DNA from: Isochrysis galbana
Lineage: Eukaryota; Haptophyta; Isochrysidales; Isochrysidaceae
Length of the DNA stretch: 64,000 nucleotides
NCBI GenBank assembly: GCA_018136815.1
Contig: CM030931.1
Span: forward strand, 3,029,801-3,093,800
Reading direction: 5' to 3'
The notes below the pieces were generated by a model. That model worked only from the letters and a program-made list of their open reading frames with translations, made no database searches and was not told where the DNA came from. This document shows positions 21,578-33,366 of the stretch, piece after piece. Both the position numbers and the translations under genes were made by a program. The first letter of the stretch is position 1, and every line of letters starts with the position of its first letter.

Positions 21578-23810
21578 TTGTGCAACAGGTTTGCTAGAGC
21601 TGTTGGACCAAAGTGCGCGCGGCCCCGAATGCTGGGTGCCTGCATTCTACCTTTTACAGCCGAGAGTATAGTGGGAGCATGAGGGCATTGCGACAATACT
21701 GGCCGGAATCTTGGGCTCTGGCAACTTGTTGAGTATCCCGCTCGATGGATTGGAATGCGATTGCAGCGCAAGGTCTTGCACATGATCGCGTACGAATGAA
21801 TCTTAGGCCTGCGAATTGACCTCTAGTCGCGACCATTCGTGTCCCATCTCGTCTGCTCTCCAGCGAGCCCCTACCTTTTTGCTACATGTGAAGCAACGCT
21901 TCTGCTCCCCAGGCGACTGAAAGAAAAGTAGCTCAAATCTCCCGACCTCGTGCGTTCATTGCGCTTGCTAGTACTGCTATTTGGACTTGGATACGTATGG
22001 AGCCCCGTGCACGCCACTCTCGGTCTTGTGTGCGCATCTAGAAGATCTTCGCCTGAAAGGAGAAACATCGAAGCCAAGTTTATGGCTTGTTGCGCGCTGT
22101 TGTAATGAATTTGTTGTGCGAATGAGATGTGTTTGGAGGAAATCTTCCGCACGCTATTATTTTTATCGCCCGCGCGCGCAGCCTTGGGCTCACAATACTC
22201 TCACGCACGCGCATTCAAAACCCCCGCCATCCCCGGCCCTTTCCCCCCACCATCAAAAACCCATGAGGGAATTCCCGGGCTGCGCCCTCACATCGTGCCT
22301 CGGGGCCGACACGACAAGACGTGCAATGCACCACCAACGCCGTCTAAGACGCCCCGTCCCTTCCTAAATAAACCCCCCACACCCGCCCTCAATCCTCAAT
22401 AGGTGGGGGTCAACTCTAGGCACTGCGACATCGAAATCCGAAAGCCCCCCCTTCTTCTGGTCGCAAACGGACAGCGGATCAATGGCCTTTAGGAGCCACT
22501 CAAGGCCAGCGAGGCGTGCAAGGGAGAGGCATGGTGGGTGGGTGGGTGGGGTCAAAACCCCAGCCTCCACGGCCCTTCAACTCTTTATTGTCGGGACTGC
22601 AGCAGCCAAATGGCTGCTTCGTTTTGTTGGTAGTGGTGAACAACCTACTTTTATAAGTTGGGAGGTGAAAAAGTTGTGATGGCGCACGCACGGCGACCCC
22701 GCGGGGGAACCGATACACATCGCGCCGTATGCGCGCACGGCGTGCACCTGGATGCGGGCGGCTCATCGCGCCGTACGCACGGCGTGCACCGGGATGACGT
22801 CACATCAACACTCTAATATAAAACAAAAAGGCGGCTTGCCTTCATTTGGTCATGGCGTCAGAAAGGCGCCGTCTTTGAACACGTTGTGAATTACGTTAGT
22901 GTGTAGGGCTTCCCATAGACGCGCCCAACGCCCTCGCAGGCAATCTCCAAGAGTGAGATGAGCCTTGCTCTGACAGAGCTTGAGCTTGAGGGCGTTGTGC
23001 GTTGTTGCTGCGTAGCGTTGGTTATGACCTGGTCGGTGGTCGGCCGGCGCTGCGGGGTGGCGCGGAGAATGAGGAGGGAGCGTTGCACGCTCCATGACCC
23101 TATGATTTTAAGGATAGACGATAATTGAGTACGAGAGCCCTTGGGCTTGCCCTTCCATGCTTGGGTCTGGAAGTTGAACTGCGACTGCGACTCCTGGCGG
23201 CTCGCGCCCACTGCCCATAAGAGTGGGGGTGTTGAGAGCTGAGCTCAGTCAGCACATGCCAGGTGGAATGGCGTGAGAGTGACTGACGAGCACGCCAGAG
23301 GGGAGCTAATACCAAGATGGGGATGGCACGAGGCGCACCTCCATTGATCCCTACTGTAAAAGCTAAAAGCGCAGGTTATCCACCCCTAGTCTCCACCTGA
23401 CAATTGCACGGGCGCAACACCATGAATACGACGGACAACGATAGAGGGTGGACGACGTAGACGAGGGCACAAGGTCAACATGTAGTACACACATGCACAC
23501 ACCAACCAAGGTGATCACATGTCACGGGCGAGACAATCACCTAATCTAGCAACCCCTACAATGGTGTCATTCATTTTTGGTGTATCTGTTGGTCGTCAAG
23601 TGTTGTTGCCCTGATGGCCGAGAACGGCTGCCTTTGTGTTTGCGTGCGGATTGGGCTGCTTTGGGAAGGGGGGTTCACAGGCATTGACAACCATCATGAC
23701 CTTGATGGGCCAAAAAGTATGCACGTTTCAATCCAATATGGGTAATGCTGGGGCTGTGTGGAGCGTTGTGAGCTCGCGGACCATGGAGTCGGCGCGGAGC
23801 AGATGCGGCA
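21578..23810. other. Intergenic with repeat fragments
   Basis: No clear gene. A palindromic GC module (GCGCACGGCGTGCACC type) occupies about 22678-22800 and recurs near 50220 and 51620-51850. Positions 22860-23330 (minus) keep an open but unassigned frame, probably a decayed retroelement. Its 47-bp segment 22930-22976 is repeated exactly at 44108-44154. Confidence 0.45.
22930..22976. repeat. 47-bp exact repeat, copy 1 (copy 2 at 44108-44154)
   Basis: The segment starting GCCCTCGCAGGCAATCTCCA and ending TCTGACAG is identical at 44108-44154. Both copies lie next to retroelement debris, so they are probably fragments of one element. Confidence 0.85.
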
Positions 23811-26800
23811 TCACAAGACCTCTAAATCAATGTATTTGAATTCTGGGTACTCTGTGCGGATGATGTGCTCGAGACGGTCCACCTCGATCGAGAGTGTTGC
23901 TAGCAAAAAGACTGCCGAGCGTTCAAACATGCTCTTCGCATCTTCCTCACACTGTACAAGGCCACAAAGCACGACTCAATGCTACGCAGGGTTCGCAACG
24001 GACCGGCAACTACGGCTATGCAGGAGTGATAGGCAAGATACAATGGGCGTGCACCTCCACATCCTTGCATGTTTTGTATACCTCGGCCAAATTATTGTGT
24101 GCAGCCAGATATTTATCGGAGAGCAACTTTGGGTTGAAGTGGATTTCGGCCTTGAAACGTGCCGTCTGAGGATTGAAGAAAAGGAATGTAAGCGATGCGT
24201 CGTATTTGCCTATCAGGCCGATTATCAAGCTCATTGAGCCTGCAGCCTGAGACCTTCTTGCTGTTGCTAGAGAAGCGGCGAAGACGACTCGATCCACAGA
24301 GAAATAGGACTAGCGTGACCTCAGTAGCTTGAGATACCGCTCATGACCCATCCTAATCTGCGGCGTGTGTGCATTGTGATCCTCGCCAAGATGATAAGCC
24401 TCCTTCCTCACCGCCATTCCCCAGAGGATTATTGTCCCCACTCCCCCGGCAAAGCTTTAGGACGCGGGCAACGCATGTGCCTGCGGTCCGACGAGTACTG
24501 ATTTGACATCTTGAACCGATAGGACCATCTCATCCGCTTGAAGCATCCGCACGACGGCCCCCGTGCGTGACGGCACCGCTTGGCCGAGGAAGTGACGATT
24601 TCGATTGATGATAAAGATTGCGACCGCGCCCATCATTCCGCCCACAGCGATCGAGCCGCAGGCATCGTACATCGGATTTCCGGTGAGCTGCGAAATAAAC
24701 GGTGCGGGAAACCAGGTCAGTGCCCACCTGGACTTCGAGGTGATACTAATATGCGATCGAGGAAATCGGTATCTTTGCGCTTTTCAAGAGCTTTCCTTTG
24801 TCCATGGCGTACTAAGCCACAAAATGATTCCATCTCATCCTATCAGGCATGCAGCGAGGGCAGGGCATTCAGCATACCGCTGTGAGTCCAATCGATGCAC
24901 CCGCTATCCCCACGCCGACCACTGCGACAGAGTCCTCGAGCAGTACAGCTGGATTTAGCGGATCAGTGGCTCGTGATAGGTATTGCAACGGGGTCAGCTT
25001 TTCTTTGCTGGCTTCTCGTTGGATTTCAGCCCATGCGACCGATAATGTAAGAGATTCGAGCACTCCTGCAGCTACCTGAGGCGATTTGAGTCACAAGTTG
25101 GACGTCAGACGTCGCATGAGACCGAGGCCTCCGTCTCCGATGTGGAGGAAGAACCGGTTCCACCTGCCTATTCACACCGCATGCAACATCAACAATCACC
25201 AGCACTCCCGCGCAAGGGCTCGATGGAAGTGTGGCACTGGCCTCGTACTTTGGGGAGCACCACCACTCACCAATACACCCATGGCCGTTGGCAATGACTC
25301 GATCTCGTGGGGCGAGATGAGGCATGATATTCCGTGGTAGACGGATGCGCCCGCACCAAGAATGAACGTGCTCACCTGCAAAGCACAAAAGGCATACGCG
25401 TGAGATGGAGAACGAATCAAAAGCATCAGAGCTAACCGGCATAGCGGGCCCTATTTTCAGAGAGCTCCTGGTGAGGTAGCCGACGGCGCTGCTCTGGGCA
25501 CAACGGATGTTGCTCTGGGCGCAACGGCGGTCGTCAATCAATCGTCCACAACCGACGCCGGCTGTCAATCAATCGTTCACAACCAACTTATCAATGGACT
25601 AACACCCGAGTTTACGGAGACAATCTCACCCCGGAAATCATTGCCCAGACGTATTGCTCGTAGCCATATCCATATGGCCTAGTCTCATCAGCACGTCGGA
25701 GAGATTGTTGCAACCCAACGGCGAGCAAGACCTGGTTTCCCAAGTCGGCGAGTGAATGCATTGATTCGGAAAGTAGCGACGCCGAGCCTACCAAGGGCAG
25801 CAAACATTCAAATACGTGAGCAAAGGAAATCATCTTCTTCCCATTGTGCAAGAACATGCTGGAGAATATCCTCAATCGAGTGCCGTGTGCAAGAAATGCC
25901 CATTTGACTGCCAGCATCCGACAAGCAGTCTCGGCGCTGGCCAAGACTGTTCACTAGCACATGATGGGCAGACAGGAAGGAGCTGGAGCACGCGCACCAG
26001 TTGTTGCCCATCCAGCTAGCTTCGCTGCGGCAACGCCGGAGTTGCCCGCGATCGCAGCGAAGACAGCTCTAGAACCAACATTGATTTCGCCTTCACGGAT
26101 TCGTATCGGTCGTAGTAGCATCAGCACGGGGGGCTGAAGCCGTGCTCTCCGTCGCGCACGCTTGGCGCGTCGAGCTGCAATCGCTTCCTGCATCGCTGTC
26201 GCCGTACCCCACCGCTTGAGCGCAGCATCCTGCACGTCAAACAGCACATAGAAGCGCAGGTGCCGCGGCGCGTCATAAACGCCATATTTGGCAACAAAGG
26301 GAAGTCCTTCAAGGTCACGCCGACGTAGATAATACTGCTCAAACGCCTCATCAGATGAGAGGGTCTTCCACTGTTTTGAGGAGCCGAATTCAGCGAGGCG
26401 TTTCTCTTTCCCTACAAATGGTAAACGCATGACAGAGGATGAGACGGGCCAGTGGGCAGCAATGTGCAGAGAATCGAAAAAAAAGCCGTGCACAGCCGCT
26501 ACTGCCCGCTGCATGTCCAAGGTGGCAACAGCGCACAGCCCCCTCGCTGTTGAAGCGCAACGTGACTCGGCATGCGCCAACGTCCAACTACCGCGTGCGT
26601 GCGCCCGCCCCCTCTCCCTCCCCCCCCCCTTCCCCCCCCTCTCCTCGTGCTCCCTGTCGCGAAGCGCGCCTTTCTCCCACCGCTCGAGCGAGCTGACGTA
26701 GGTGTGGGCGTTGGAGGCTCCCTCCCATCGGGGCGGCGATCGTAGAGGGCTCTTAAGTGGTGGCGCTGTGCCAATGCCTCTGCTCGGCCCACCCCCCGCC

Positions 26801-26868
26801 GAGACGCCTCGCGCCAGCACGCGAGGCACGAGCGCGGCGGCCCGGCGTGCGCGAGCCCATCTGAGCAT
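23811..26868 (-). CDS. SLC30A9: ZNT9/SLC30A9-type zinc transporter
   Basis: Seven exons on the minus strand keep frame across GT-AG introns: 26868-25998, 25787-25630, 25375-25279, 25071-24878, 24687-24499, 24165-24082 and 23951-23811 (577 residues). The family-specific domain before the membrane part is visible (YYLRRRDLEGLPFV, DVQDAALKRWG). The cation diffusion facilitator core follows: SASLLSESMHSLADLGNQ, RPYGYGYEQYVWAMISG, ILGAGASVYHG, VLLEDSVAVVGVGIAG, GNPMYDACGS, ARFKAEIHF and, at the end, EVDRLEHIIR with the terminal IDLEVL. ZNT9 exports zinc from mitochondria. The N-terminus (MLRWARARRAAALVPRVL) is Arg-rich and fits a mitochondrial presequence. Exon 1 may hide an intron around residues 55-130, where the sequence is low-complexity. 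PEX4 lies head-to-head 658 bp away. Confidence 0.9.
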
Positions 26869-26929
26869 TACCGCCGACGGCCGGGGCGCTGGACGACCGC
26901 GCCGCCCGGGCGGCCGCCGAGATCGTAAC

Positions 26930-27440
26930 CCCTTCTTCCCTCCCCCCACCCCACCCGTCTCGTTCTTCTCGTCGCTTCCTGCTTTCCTCTTCTCTCTCCG
27001 CCCCCCCCTCTCCCCACGCACATCTTCCTCTTGCTCCTGCTCTCTCTCTCTCTCTCTCATTCCTCTCCTCGGAGTCTCTCCGTCTCGCGGGCGCGCTGCT
27101 TGCTGACCCTCTCTCCTCCTCTCTCTTCTCCTCCTCCTCTCTTCTCCTCCTCCTCTCTCTTATCTCCTCCTCCTCTCTCTTATCTCCTCCTCCTCTCTCT
27201 TATCTCCTCCTCTCTCTCTCTCTTCTCCTCCGCCTCTCCCTTCTTCTCCTCCTCGAGCCAAAGCTATGATTAAAAAATCTAGCTCGAGAGACGCACAGCG
27301 CGAGACTTCTCTACTCTAGAGTACTCTACTCTACTCTACTCTAGAGTAGAGTAGAGTACTTTAGAGCTAGAGTAGAGTACTCTACTGTAGAGTAGAGAGT
27401 ATCTAGAGTCTACGAGTAGAGTAGAGAGTAGAATACTGGG
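26930..27440. repeat. CT-rich microsatellites between divergent ZNT9 and PEX4
   Basis: Positions 27110-27250 contain about four tandem copies of TCTCTCTTATCTCCTCCTCC and related CT runs. Positions 27300-27440 are a palindromic TCTAGAGTAGAGTACTC array. This is the only space available for the two divergent promoters. Confidence 0.75.
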
Positions 27441-27526
27441 TAGGAGTCCTACACGCGCGAGAGGGAGAGGGCAGCCGCGCCCGCACAGCACACAGGTCGA
27501 GCAGCCGCCCGGCGCGCGTCCAGCCA

Positions 27527-28208
27527 ATGGTCAACCACCGGCTGCTCAAGGAGTACAAGGAGATCTCCAAGGCCAAACCCGATCCTGAGATACAGCTCGC
27601 GCTCTCCGACGAGTCAGACATCTTCACGTGGGAGGCAAGGCTACGAGGCCCAGCCGGCACTCCGTACGAGAACGGTGTCTTCGAGCTCAGCATCAAGTGC
27701 CCGTCCACCTATCCACTTGCGCCACCCAAGGTGTCCTTTGTGACGCCGATTTTCCACCCGAACGTGCTCTTCAAGACAGGTGCCATGCACGATGCATGCA
27801 CACCAGCAAGCTCTGTGCGATGCCATGAGATGCCAAATCAGAACCATGGTCCTATTTCCAATGTTACCCGTGCCCTCTACAGGTGAGATCTGCCTTGATA
27901 TTCTCAAAACCGACTCTTGGACACCTGCCTGGACCCTCCAATCTGTGTGCCGCGCAGTGATAGCCTTACTATCACATCCAGAAGCAGACTCTCCTCTCAA
28001 CTGCGATTGTGGTGAGTTGTATCGCATGGGCCAAAATACGACTTGCAATCGAGCTAGGGGCCGCGTAATTGCATGCGTATGAGACAACAACTGACGCCCA
28101 TTTGCGTCCTATGGCTATGCAGGAAACCTCATCAGAAACGGTGACATGCGAGGGTACAGATCTATGGCTCGAATGTACACGGCCATCCATGCTCAGGCAT
28201 CTTCATGA
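27527..28208 (+). CDS. PEX4: Peroxisomal ubiquitin-conjugating enzyme PEX4
   Basis: Three exons, 27527-27779, 27883-28011 and 28123-28208, give 155 residues with matching phases. The E2 fold is complete: NHRLLKEYKEISK helix, FTWEARLRGPAGTPYENGVF, IFHPNV, then TGEICLDILKTDSWTPAWTL with the catalytic Cys in GEICLDIL. The C-terminal phrase DSPLNCDCGNLIRNGDMRGY, followed by ARMYT, is the mark of PEX4/UBC21 rather than other E2s. PEX4 monoubiquitinates the import receptor PEX5 so that it is recycled from the peroxisome membrane. The length is usual for the family. Confidence 0.93.
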
Positions 28209-28580
28209 CCATGGAAGATGCCCATCCCAAGACCTCCCGCCAAATTGTATGCCCAGTTTCACAGAAGGAGAGTAAAAATCTCCAGCTTCTTTGACACTGA
28301 TTTAAAGAGGGCGTATGGTGCAGCAACTCTCATATTCGCCTGCTCAGTAACGAGTATGTCCGCGAAATCACACCGGCGTATCCACCAATACTGCTTCCTT
28401 CATCATGGGTCCCGCATTACCCGCGATGAGTATTGATTAGTCATGGTCGTGTAAGGATTCACGTCATGAGCGTGTAGGTCGGGGGCGTCTCGGCGAGCGA
28501 TCAGGACTATGGGGGATAGCTCAGCCCCTTATACTTGCGATGTTATAGGAATAAAATAATATATAATGTTATATCCTAGC
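28209..28580. other. PEX4 3' region, no further gene seen
   Basis: No gene visible. It ends in AT-rich sequence just before a LINE 5' fragment. Confidence 0.4.
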
Positions 28581-28588
28581 CAACCCAT

Positions 28589-28679
28589 CTATCGTTAAAA
28601 CGATAGGGTCATGGAGCGCGCGCCGCCCCCGTCCTCTATCCCCGCCCACCCCGCCGCGCCGACCGATCAAGACATGGCA
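28589..28679 (+). mobile_element. LINE 5' fragment with terminal hairpin
   Basis: A perfect stem-loop, CTATCGTT-AA-AACGATAG (28589-28606), is followed by GGTC and ATGGAGCGCGCGCCGC, the same layout as the LINE start at 38490. The fragment stops near 28679, where a run of A and a LINE tail in the opposite orientation begin. Confidence 0.65.
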
Positions 28680-28685
28680 GGCGTA

Positions 28686-28728
28686 TCAAAAAAAATCTGA
28701 AGATTCTGGGCTAACACCTACTAGATCT
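28686..28728 (-). mobile_element. LINE 3'-tail fragment
   Basis: Read on the minus strand it is TAGTAGGTGTTAGCCCAGAA followed by TCTTCAGA and a run of T. Very similar tails end the LINE insertion at 43017-43055 and lie at 57246-57285 (minus). Confidence 0.6.
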
Positions 28729-28732
28729 CAAC

Positions 28733-28992
28733 TAAGTTTATACTTAGTTCGCCCATGGGGGGGGCACGAGCACGAGCCCCCCCCTCTATCCACTCCTCCC
28801 CTGCAATGGGGGAGGGAACCACCCATGCTCCTAGCATGCCGGATGGCTTGCCAGGAGCAAACTGCCCTGCTCACCCACTCTCTCCCTGGCAGGCTCGCTT
28901 GCCTTGCGCGTGCTGGCTTGTCGTGGCCAACGGCCAACGGCCAGCCCATCTCTCCAACCCCCCGCTCCCCCGCTGGTCGACAGGTAGGCCCA
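28733..28992 (+). mobile_element. Retroposon copy B, 3' truncated
   Basis: It begins with the hairpin AACTAAGTTTATACTTAGTT and follows the consensus (GCCCATGGGGGG, GGAGGGAACCACCCATGC) to GCTGGTCGACAGG, then stops. The 3' half is missing; ATATCC-rich repeat sequence follows. Confidence 0.8.
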
Positions 28993-29585
28993 GGCCAGGA
29001 TATCCGGGATATCTATTTGGATATTTGAGCAACTTTGCCGGAAATAGATATCTTTTGGATATGCCTTGGATATTTGGGCGTGTATTGAGGCGGTGGCGCC
29101 TAAAAAAAACCGATTGTCCATCTTCGGAGAGCAAGCTGCGAGCAGCGAGGTGGAGAGGGGTGACGAGGGCGCTCTGCCGCCGAAATGCCACAAGGTGGGC
29201 TTGCACTGCTTGCCCCTACCCGCGTCGCCCTACCATTGCACAATCACCCTTATGCCGCTCGTGGCTCGCGGCTCGCCGTTTGGGGCAGCAGATCAGTCAT
29301 CATGCGCTCGCGCGTGCGACGCGGCGAGTGAGTCACACACACAGCCCAGCTTGCTGCCCTTGCCCTTCCTTGCCCTTGCTCACGCGCTTGGGCGTCATCG
29401 TCACTCACCCGCCTGTCATCTCCTTGTCCTTGCGCAGTATCGAGCCGCTCGAGGCGCGCCACGGCGCGCCTGCGCAGGAACGACTATGAACGGGTATTTT
29501 CATTGTTACAGTGTATGTTTGGTGTAAATAAATCGTGCGCCACCGTGTCACAGAATTGATGGATCTCTACCTGAATGGAGGGACC
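28993..29585. other. Intergenic with ATATCC-rich repeat
   Basis: Positions 28995-29090 contain repeated GGATAT(C/T) motifs. The rest shows no gene I can support. Confidence 0.4.
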
Positions 29586-29696
29586 TGGACCCCGGAGAAG
29601 GAAAAAAAAACCTTCTAATATTCTTACCGCACTCGCGGCGAATGGAACCACTACCTACTACTCCTGGCGGGCAACGTTTGGCATTGCCGAATTTTC

Positions 29697-30971
29697 ATGG
29701 AGGAGGACCACTTGCTCAAATGGGTGCGTAGCCGCTTCTCAGCAGAGCAAACCCTTCACCATCAGGTCAGGATGGGCAAAGAGCTTTCGGAGCTCCGCTT
29801 CCCAAAGGCCCTCGCCTCCGATAACGTTCAAACCGCGGCGACAGCCTGGAACGAATTTCGGTTAACTCTCATCAAGCCGTTGGAGCGGGCACTAGCGCTC
29901 GGCTGCGATCATCGCGAAATATTTACCTCCCTCCTCGCGGCAGCCGGAGCCAATTCCAGCGGCAATTCTCGCATCTTCGCCTTCCTCCTCGATCTAGTGG
30001 AGGACCGCGCCCTCGCTCTCAATCCTGTCCTCGCTGCTGACGTCCTTCTTCGCAAATGCGACGGGACCTTCGCAAACGGGGCCGATGGTTTCGCGAAAGA
30101 CTCGGCGTCGATGGAGTGGGACCGCATGAGGGAGCGCGAGGCCGGCGCTGATCTATGTGAGCTCAGCAAGAATTTGGTTCGCGCCTACATCCGCAAGCTT
30201 GGCGATTCCGCGGTCGACTCCACCAACGTGTGGGATCATCCAAACATGGCCCATGAGATCAACCAGAGGTTCGAGGAAATCATTCGGAATGATAAGGTTG
30301 ATCCTCAGCGCGGCGTCGACAATGCGATTAAATTTGCGGAGGTGCTCGCGGAGACTCGTTTCCGCGTAGAGAACCACGAGCTAGGTCGGTCGGCGCTCTC
30401 GTGTGTCAATCTCTGCCAACGGTACCTCAGCCCTTACGAACAGGCCCGGGTGAAGCGTCATCAATCCCGGACCTCGACGAAGCAAACTGTGGCTAGCGTA
30501 CGCTCTAAGGCTTCAGGCGAGGCAAAGAGCGATGCTTCCCCGTCCCAGAAGACCGCTTCGACCACGGACATGGTCGCCGCCGTGCAGGCAGCCGTCCAAG
30601 CCACCGTGGCTGAAGCTCTTCGCGGACAGGGACACTCGCCTGCTTCGAAGCCTGACTACCGGGCTGCTGCACCGCCGGCAAGTTACCACTCCAACTCACC
30701 GTTGCCAGCTATACTGACCGATCCACCCGGTCGAAAGGGAGGCTCCTCTCGGCCGCCCAGCCGTCGCTGCGATCCGCCGGCGAACGGCCAAGGGCTACCG
30801 CCTGATTTGGGCGTATCCCGGTGGACGCCCGAGCTTTGGAATCGGGCCCGAGCCCGCTTCTGGGCCGTAGCAGGCTATGCCAAACACCCAAGGGTCTCGG
30901 CAGGGTTCGTCCCTAGCGACCTAGAATTCGAGTTCTCGTTTCGTTCCTTCCAGCCTGTTTGTCAAGTCTAG
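29697..30971 (+). CDS. Gag-like protein of an LTR retrotransposon (5' truncated)
   Basis: A 424-codon frame, which stays open upstream to the insertion edge (…WHCRIF before the first ATG), so the true N-terminus is lost. It contains LRFPKALASDNVQTAATAW and LERALALGCDHREIFTSLLA, closely matching the minus-strand gag at 7328-8791. The middle is helical (ELSKNLVRAYIRKLG, NQRFEEIIRNDKVD) and a basic Ser/Lys-rich stretch follows. The last 30 residues (FEFSFRSFQP) have no recognised domain. No pol region follows. Confidence 0.7.
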   Translation: MEEDHLLKWVRSRFSAEQTLHHQVRMGKELSELRFPKALASDNVQTAATAWNEFRLTLIKPLERALALGCDHREIFTSLLAAAGANSSGNSRIFAFLLDLVEDRALALNPVLAADVLLRKCDGTFANGADGFAKDSASMEWDRMREREAGADLCELSKNLVRAYIRKLGDSAVDSTNVWDHPNMAHEINQRFEEIIRNDKVDPQRGVDNAIKFAEVLAETRFRVENHELGRSALSCVNLCQRYLSPYEQARVKRHQSRTSTKQTVASVRSKASGEAKSDASPSQKTASTTDMVAAVQAAVQATVAEALRGQGHSPASKPDYRAAAPPASYHSNSPLPAILTDPPGRKGGSSRPPSRRCDPPANGQGLPPDLGVSRWTPELWNRARARFWAVAGYAKHPRVSAGFVPSDLEFEFSFRSFQPVCQV

Positions 30972-32139
30972 ATTCCAGGTTTCCTCCTTTCGGGTAATCT
31001 TGACCCAAAGGAGCCAGGTCGTCTGTCACTCGCTGCGCGCTTGTCTCAGGCTCTCGAGTTACCTTGTGAAGGCTTGTTTAGCTTCTTGCAAGGCTTGTTG
31101 TTTCTTGTTGAGTTCCGGTTCTTGCTTGGGACTTGCTCACTTTCACTTTCGTTGTCGTTGTCGTCCAGGCCTGTTCTTCGTAGGTTCCGCTTGGCTTGGT
31201 TAGGGTTTCGTTGCCTTCCGGCGTTTGGCGTTCGTCTTGGCGTTCGGAAACTTCCTCTCACATTCCCTAGGTCCGCTACCCTTGGCTTGTAGGTCCTAGC
31301 TTCTTTCTTCTCGGTCAAGGTTTTTGGCGAGCGAGTCGGTTGCTCTATCCGCTCGAGATTTGAGGTTTAATTTGCCATCTCCCCTTGGAGACCGGTGTAG
31401 GTTCGCTTCCTAGGAGAGGGAATCTTTCCCCTTGATGCAAGTTACATGCAAGCCCTTGGCCCCTTTGGTGTTTCTTCCCTTGGTTGCTACTCAGGGTCGT
31501 TCGTTAGAAGCGTCTAGAAGGTTCACGCTCAACGGCAAGATTTCCTCTGTCGTGAAGACATCTCGTTGCGATCCGTATCCAAAGTGATCGCCGTGGTCGC
31601 GCGACATGACGCTCCCCTTCGGACTCTCCGCTACGTGGGAAGTTACAACGGAGACACGCTCCGGCCGTCGCTGCGGAGTCTCTCTCTCTCTCGCTCTCTC
31701 TCTCCGTCTCTCGCGACGTGTTTGAGTTATCGGTGATTTGGGGTCGCGGTTGCTTGATAATTTGCTTGGTTTGGGTGAATGATTCCGGTGTGTTCGTGAG
31801 TCGGTGTAACCTGTTGTTCTCAGCTTCGTTGTCCGTCGTTGTTCGCTGCGTCGCTGCACTCAAGCAGCTTAGGCTCCCTCCCTGAGGGAAGAGTTCTTTG
31901 TAGGTCTAACAATCTCTTACAACCCATCACACTAGGGCCGCTAGGAGCGCCTCGCCGCCCCACAGCCCTTCGTTCGCCGTTCGTTCCCCGTCCAGACACC
32001 CAAATGGGGTTGCCCGACCCAGTCCAGAATTTCATTCACCCGACTCCCGGTGGGGAGGAGGGCCAAAGCGCCGCGCTAGCCGCCGGTGCTGCTCGCGACG
32101 GAGTGGCTCAGAGCCCTCCGGCTCCGCTCGACTCGACAG
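30972..32139 (+). mobile_element. Untranslated/LTR-like part of the same element
   Basis: No coding frame of interest. The 3' part (CGCCGCGCTAGCCGCCGGTG at about 32069 and the terminal CGACA) matches the end of the solo LTR at 2487-4064. TC repeats lie at about 31676-31710. Confidence 0.5.
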
Positions 32140-32562
32140 GCACGCGCGATGGCGCGCCTGCGGCAGGCCTCCAGCTGCCCTCTGGCGACCCCTGGAGGCT
32201 CCTGGAGGCCAGCTCAGGGGGCAGAGGAGGCTGGGGCTGGGCCCTGGCCTCCCCTGCCTCTCCCTCGCTGGCGCTCCCGAGCCTCAGGGGCCCCCACGCT
32301 GCACCTGTCTGCCTGTCGACCAGGGGGGGAGGGGGGGTTGGAGCAATGGGCTGGCCACGACTGGCCAGGACGAGCGAATCAGGCGAGCTTGTGGGGAAGG
32401 GAGTGGGTCAGCAGGGCAGTGGCCTCCTGGCAAGCCATCAGGCGTGCCAGGAGGATGGGTGGTTCCTCCCCCATGGCAGGGGAGGAGTGGAGAGAGGGGG
32501 GGGCTCGTGCCCCCCCATGGGTCAACCAAGTATAAACTTAGTTGGACCCCGGAGAAGGAAAA

Positions 32563-33366
32563 GAAGACGAAGAAGATGAAGATTTAAGGCTGCCTGATCT
32601 GTGAACGTGGAGCGCATTATTCTGAAAGTTGAAAGTTCTGAAAGTGCGCGGCGCGTTCTGAAGAAGAGATTTGTCCACCGTGGATATGAAAGAGTATCTT
32701 AATATTGTTGTAAATAACGACCATGACCATGGACATTCGATGGCTCCATTTGAGTGATGTCCCATATTTGACGGAACGGGACCTTAGAGCCCTTAGACTT
32801 AGAATGGAATTGAAATTGAATGGAGGCGAATGAGAGAGGTGGAAACGAGAGAGGGGGGGAACAGAAGAAAGAGGAGAGAGAGAGGCCCGTGGCCTCTGCT
32901 CACGTGAAGAGAGTGCGTCCTACCTACTTAGTAAGTAAAGTAGTAGGAGAACAAGAGCAGATGGAGGGCCATCTGTAACACCGCCATATCCAATATCCAA
33001 TATGCTCATAACCACCCAGACCTAATTGTGCGACAACCTACATCAAATTTCGCTGTTGCAAACCAGCATAAATAACTAGCCCCGTCGTCGTGACAAGGGA
33101 GCGATGGACTCTGTGCTGACCTCACGTGAGCAGGGTACAATACACCCTATGAATATCAAAACATAAGGCATCAGGTCTCCCTCTAACTCGGCATTCACCC
33201 TGCGTGTTTACAGCAAAATTCAATGCCCGGAATGCTCGATCGATGTCAATGTCTTCGATCTCAGAAGAAAATCACCCGCCTCGAGTGACGCATCGCAATC
33301 CATTGCATGCACGCGCACGTGAAAGTCAACACGAGCTTCTTCTCTCAAAGTTGGCTGATTGCTCAA
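32563..33366. other. Intergenic with a dispersed repeat end
   Basis: Positions 32721-32785 (GGACATTCGATGGCTCC, then GATGTCCCATATTTGACGG) recur in variant form at 51925-51975 (plus) and 46840-46905 (minus). No gene is seen. The last part is probably the 3' UTR of the plastid protein gene. Confidence 0.45.

Larger units (their letters stand above)
29606..32542 (-). mobile_element. Retroposon copy C carrying an LTR-retrotransposon fragment
   Basis: A 20-bp duplication, TGGACCCCGGAGAAGGAAAA, at 29586-29605 and 32543-32562 brackets the insertion. The minus-strand retroposon runs from its 5' end (about 32542) to about 32140 and resumes at about 29660-29606 with its 3' end (GGTAAGAATATTAGAAGG). Between these lies gag and LTR-like sequence on the plus strand. 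The LTR-like part ends CGACA next to GGCACGCGCG, as the solo LTR of copy A ends CGACA. The LTR element's left end is missing, so a deletion accompanied or followed its insertion. Confidence 0.8.
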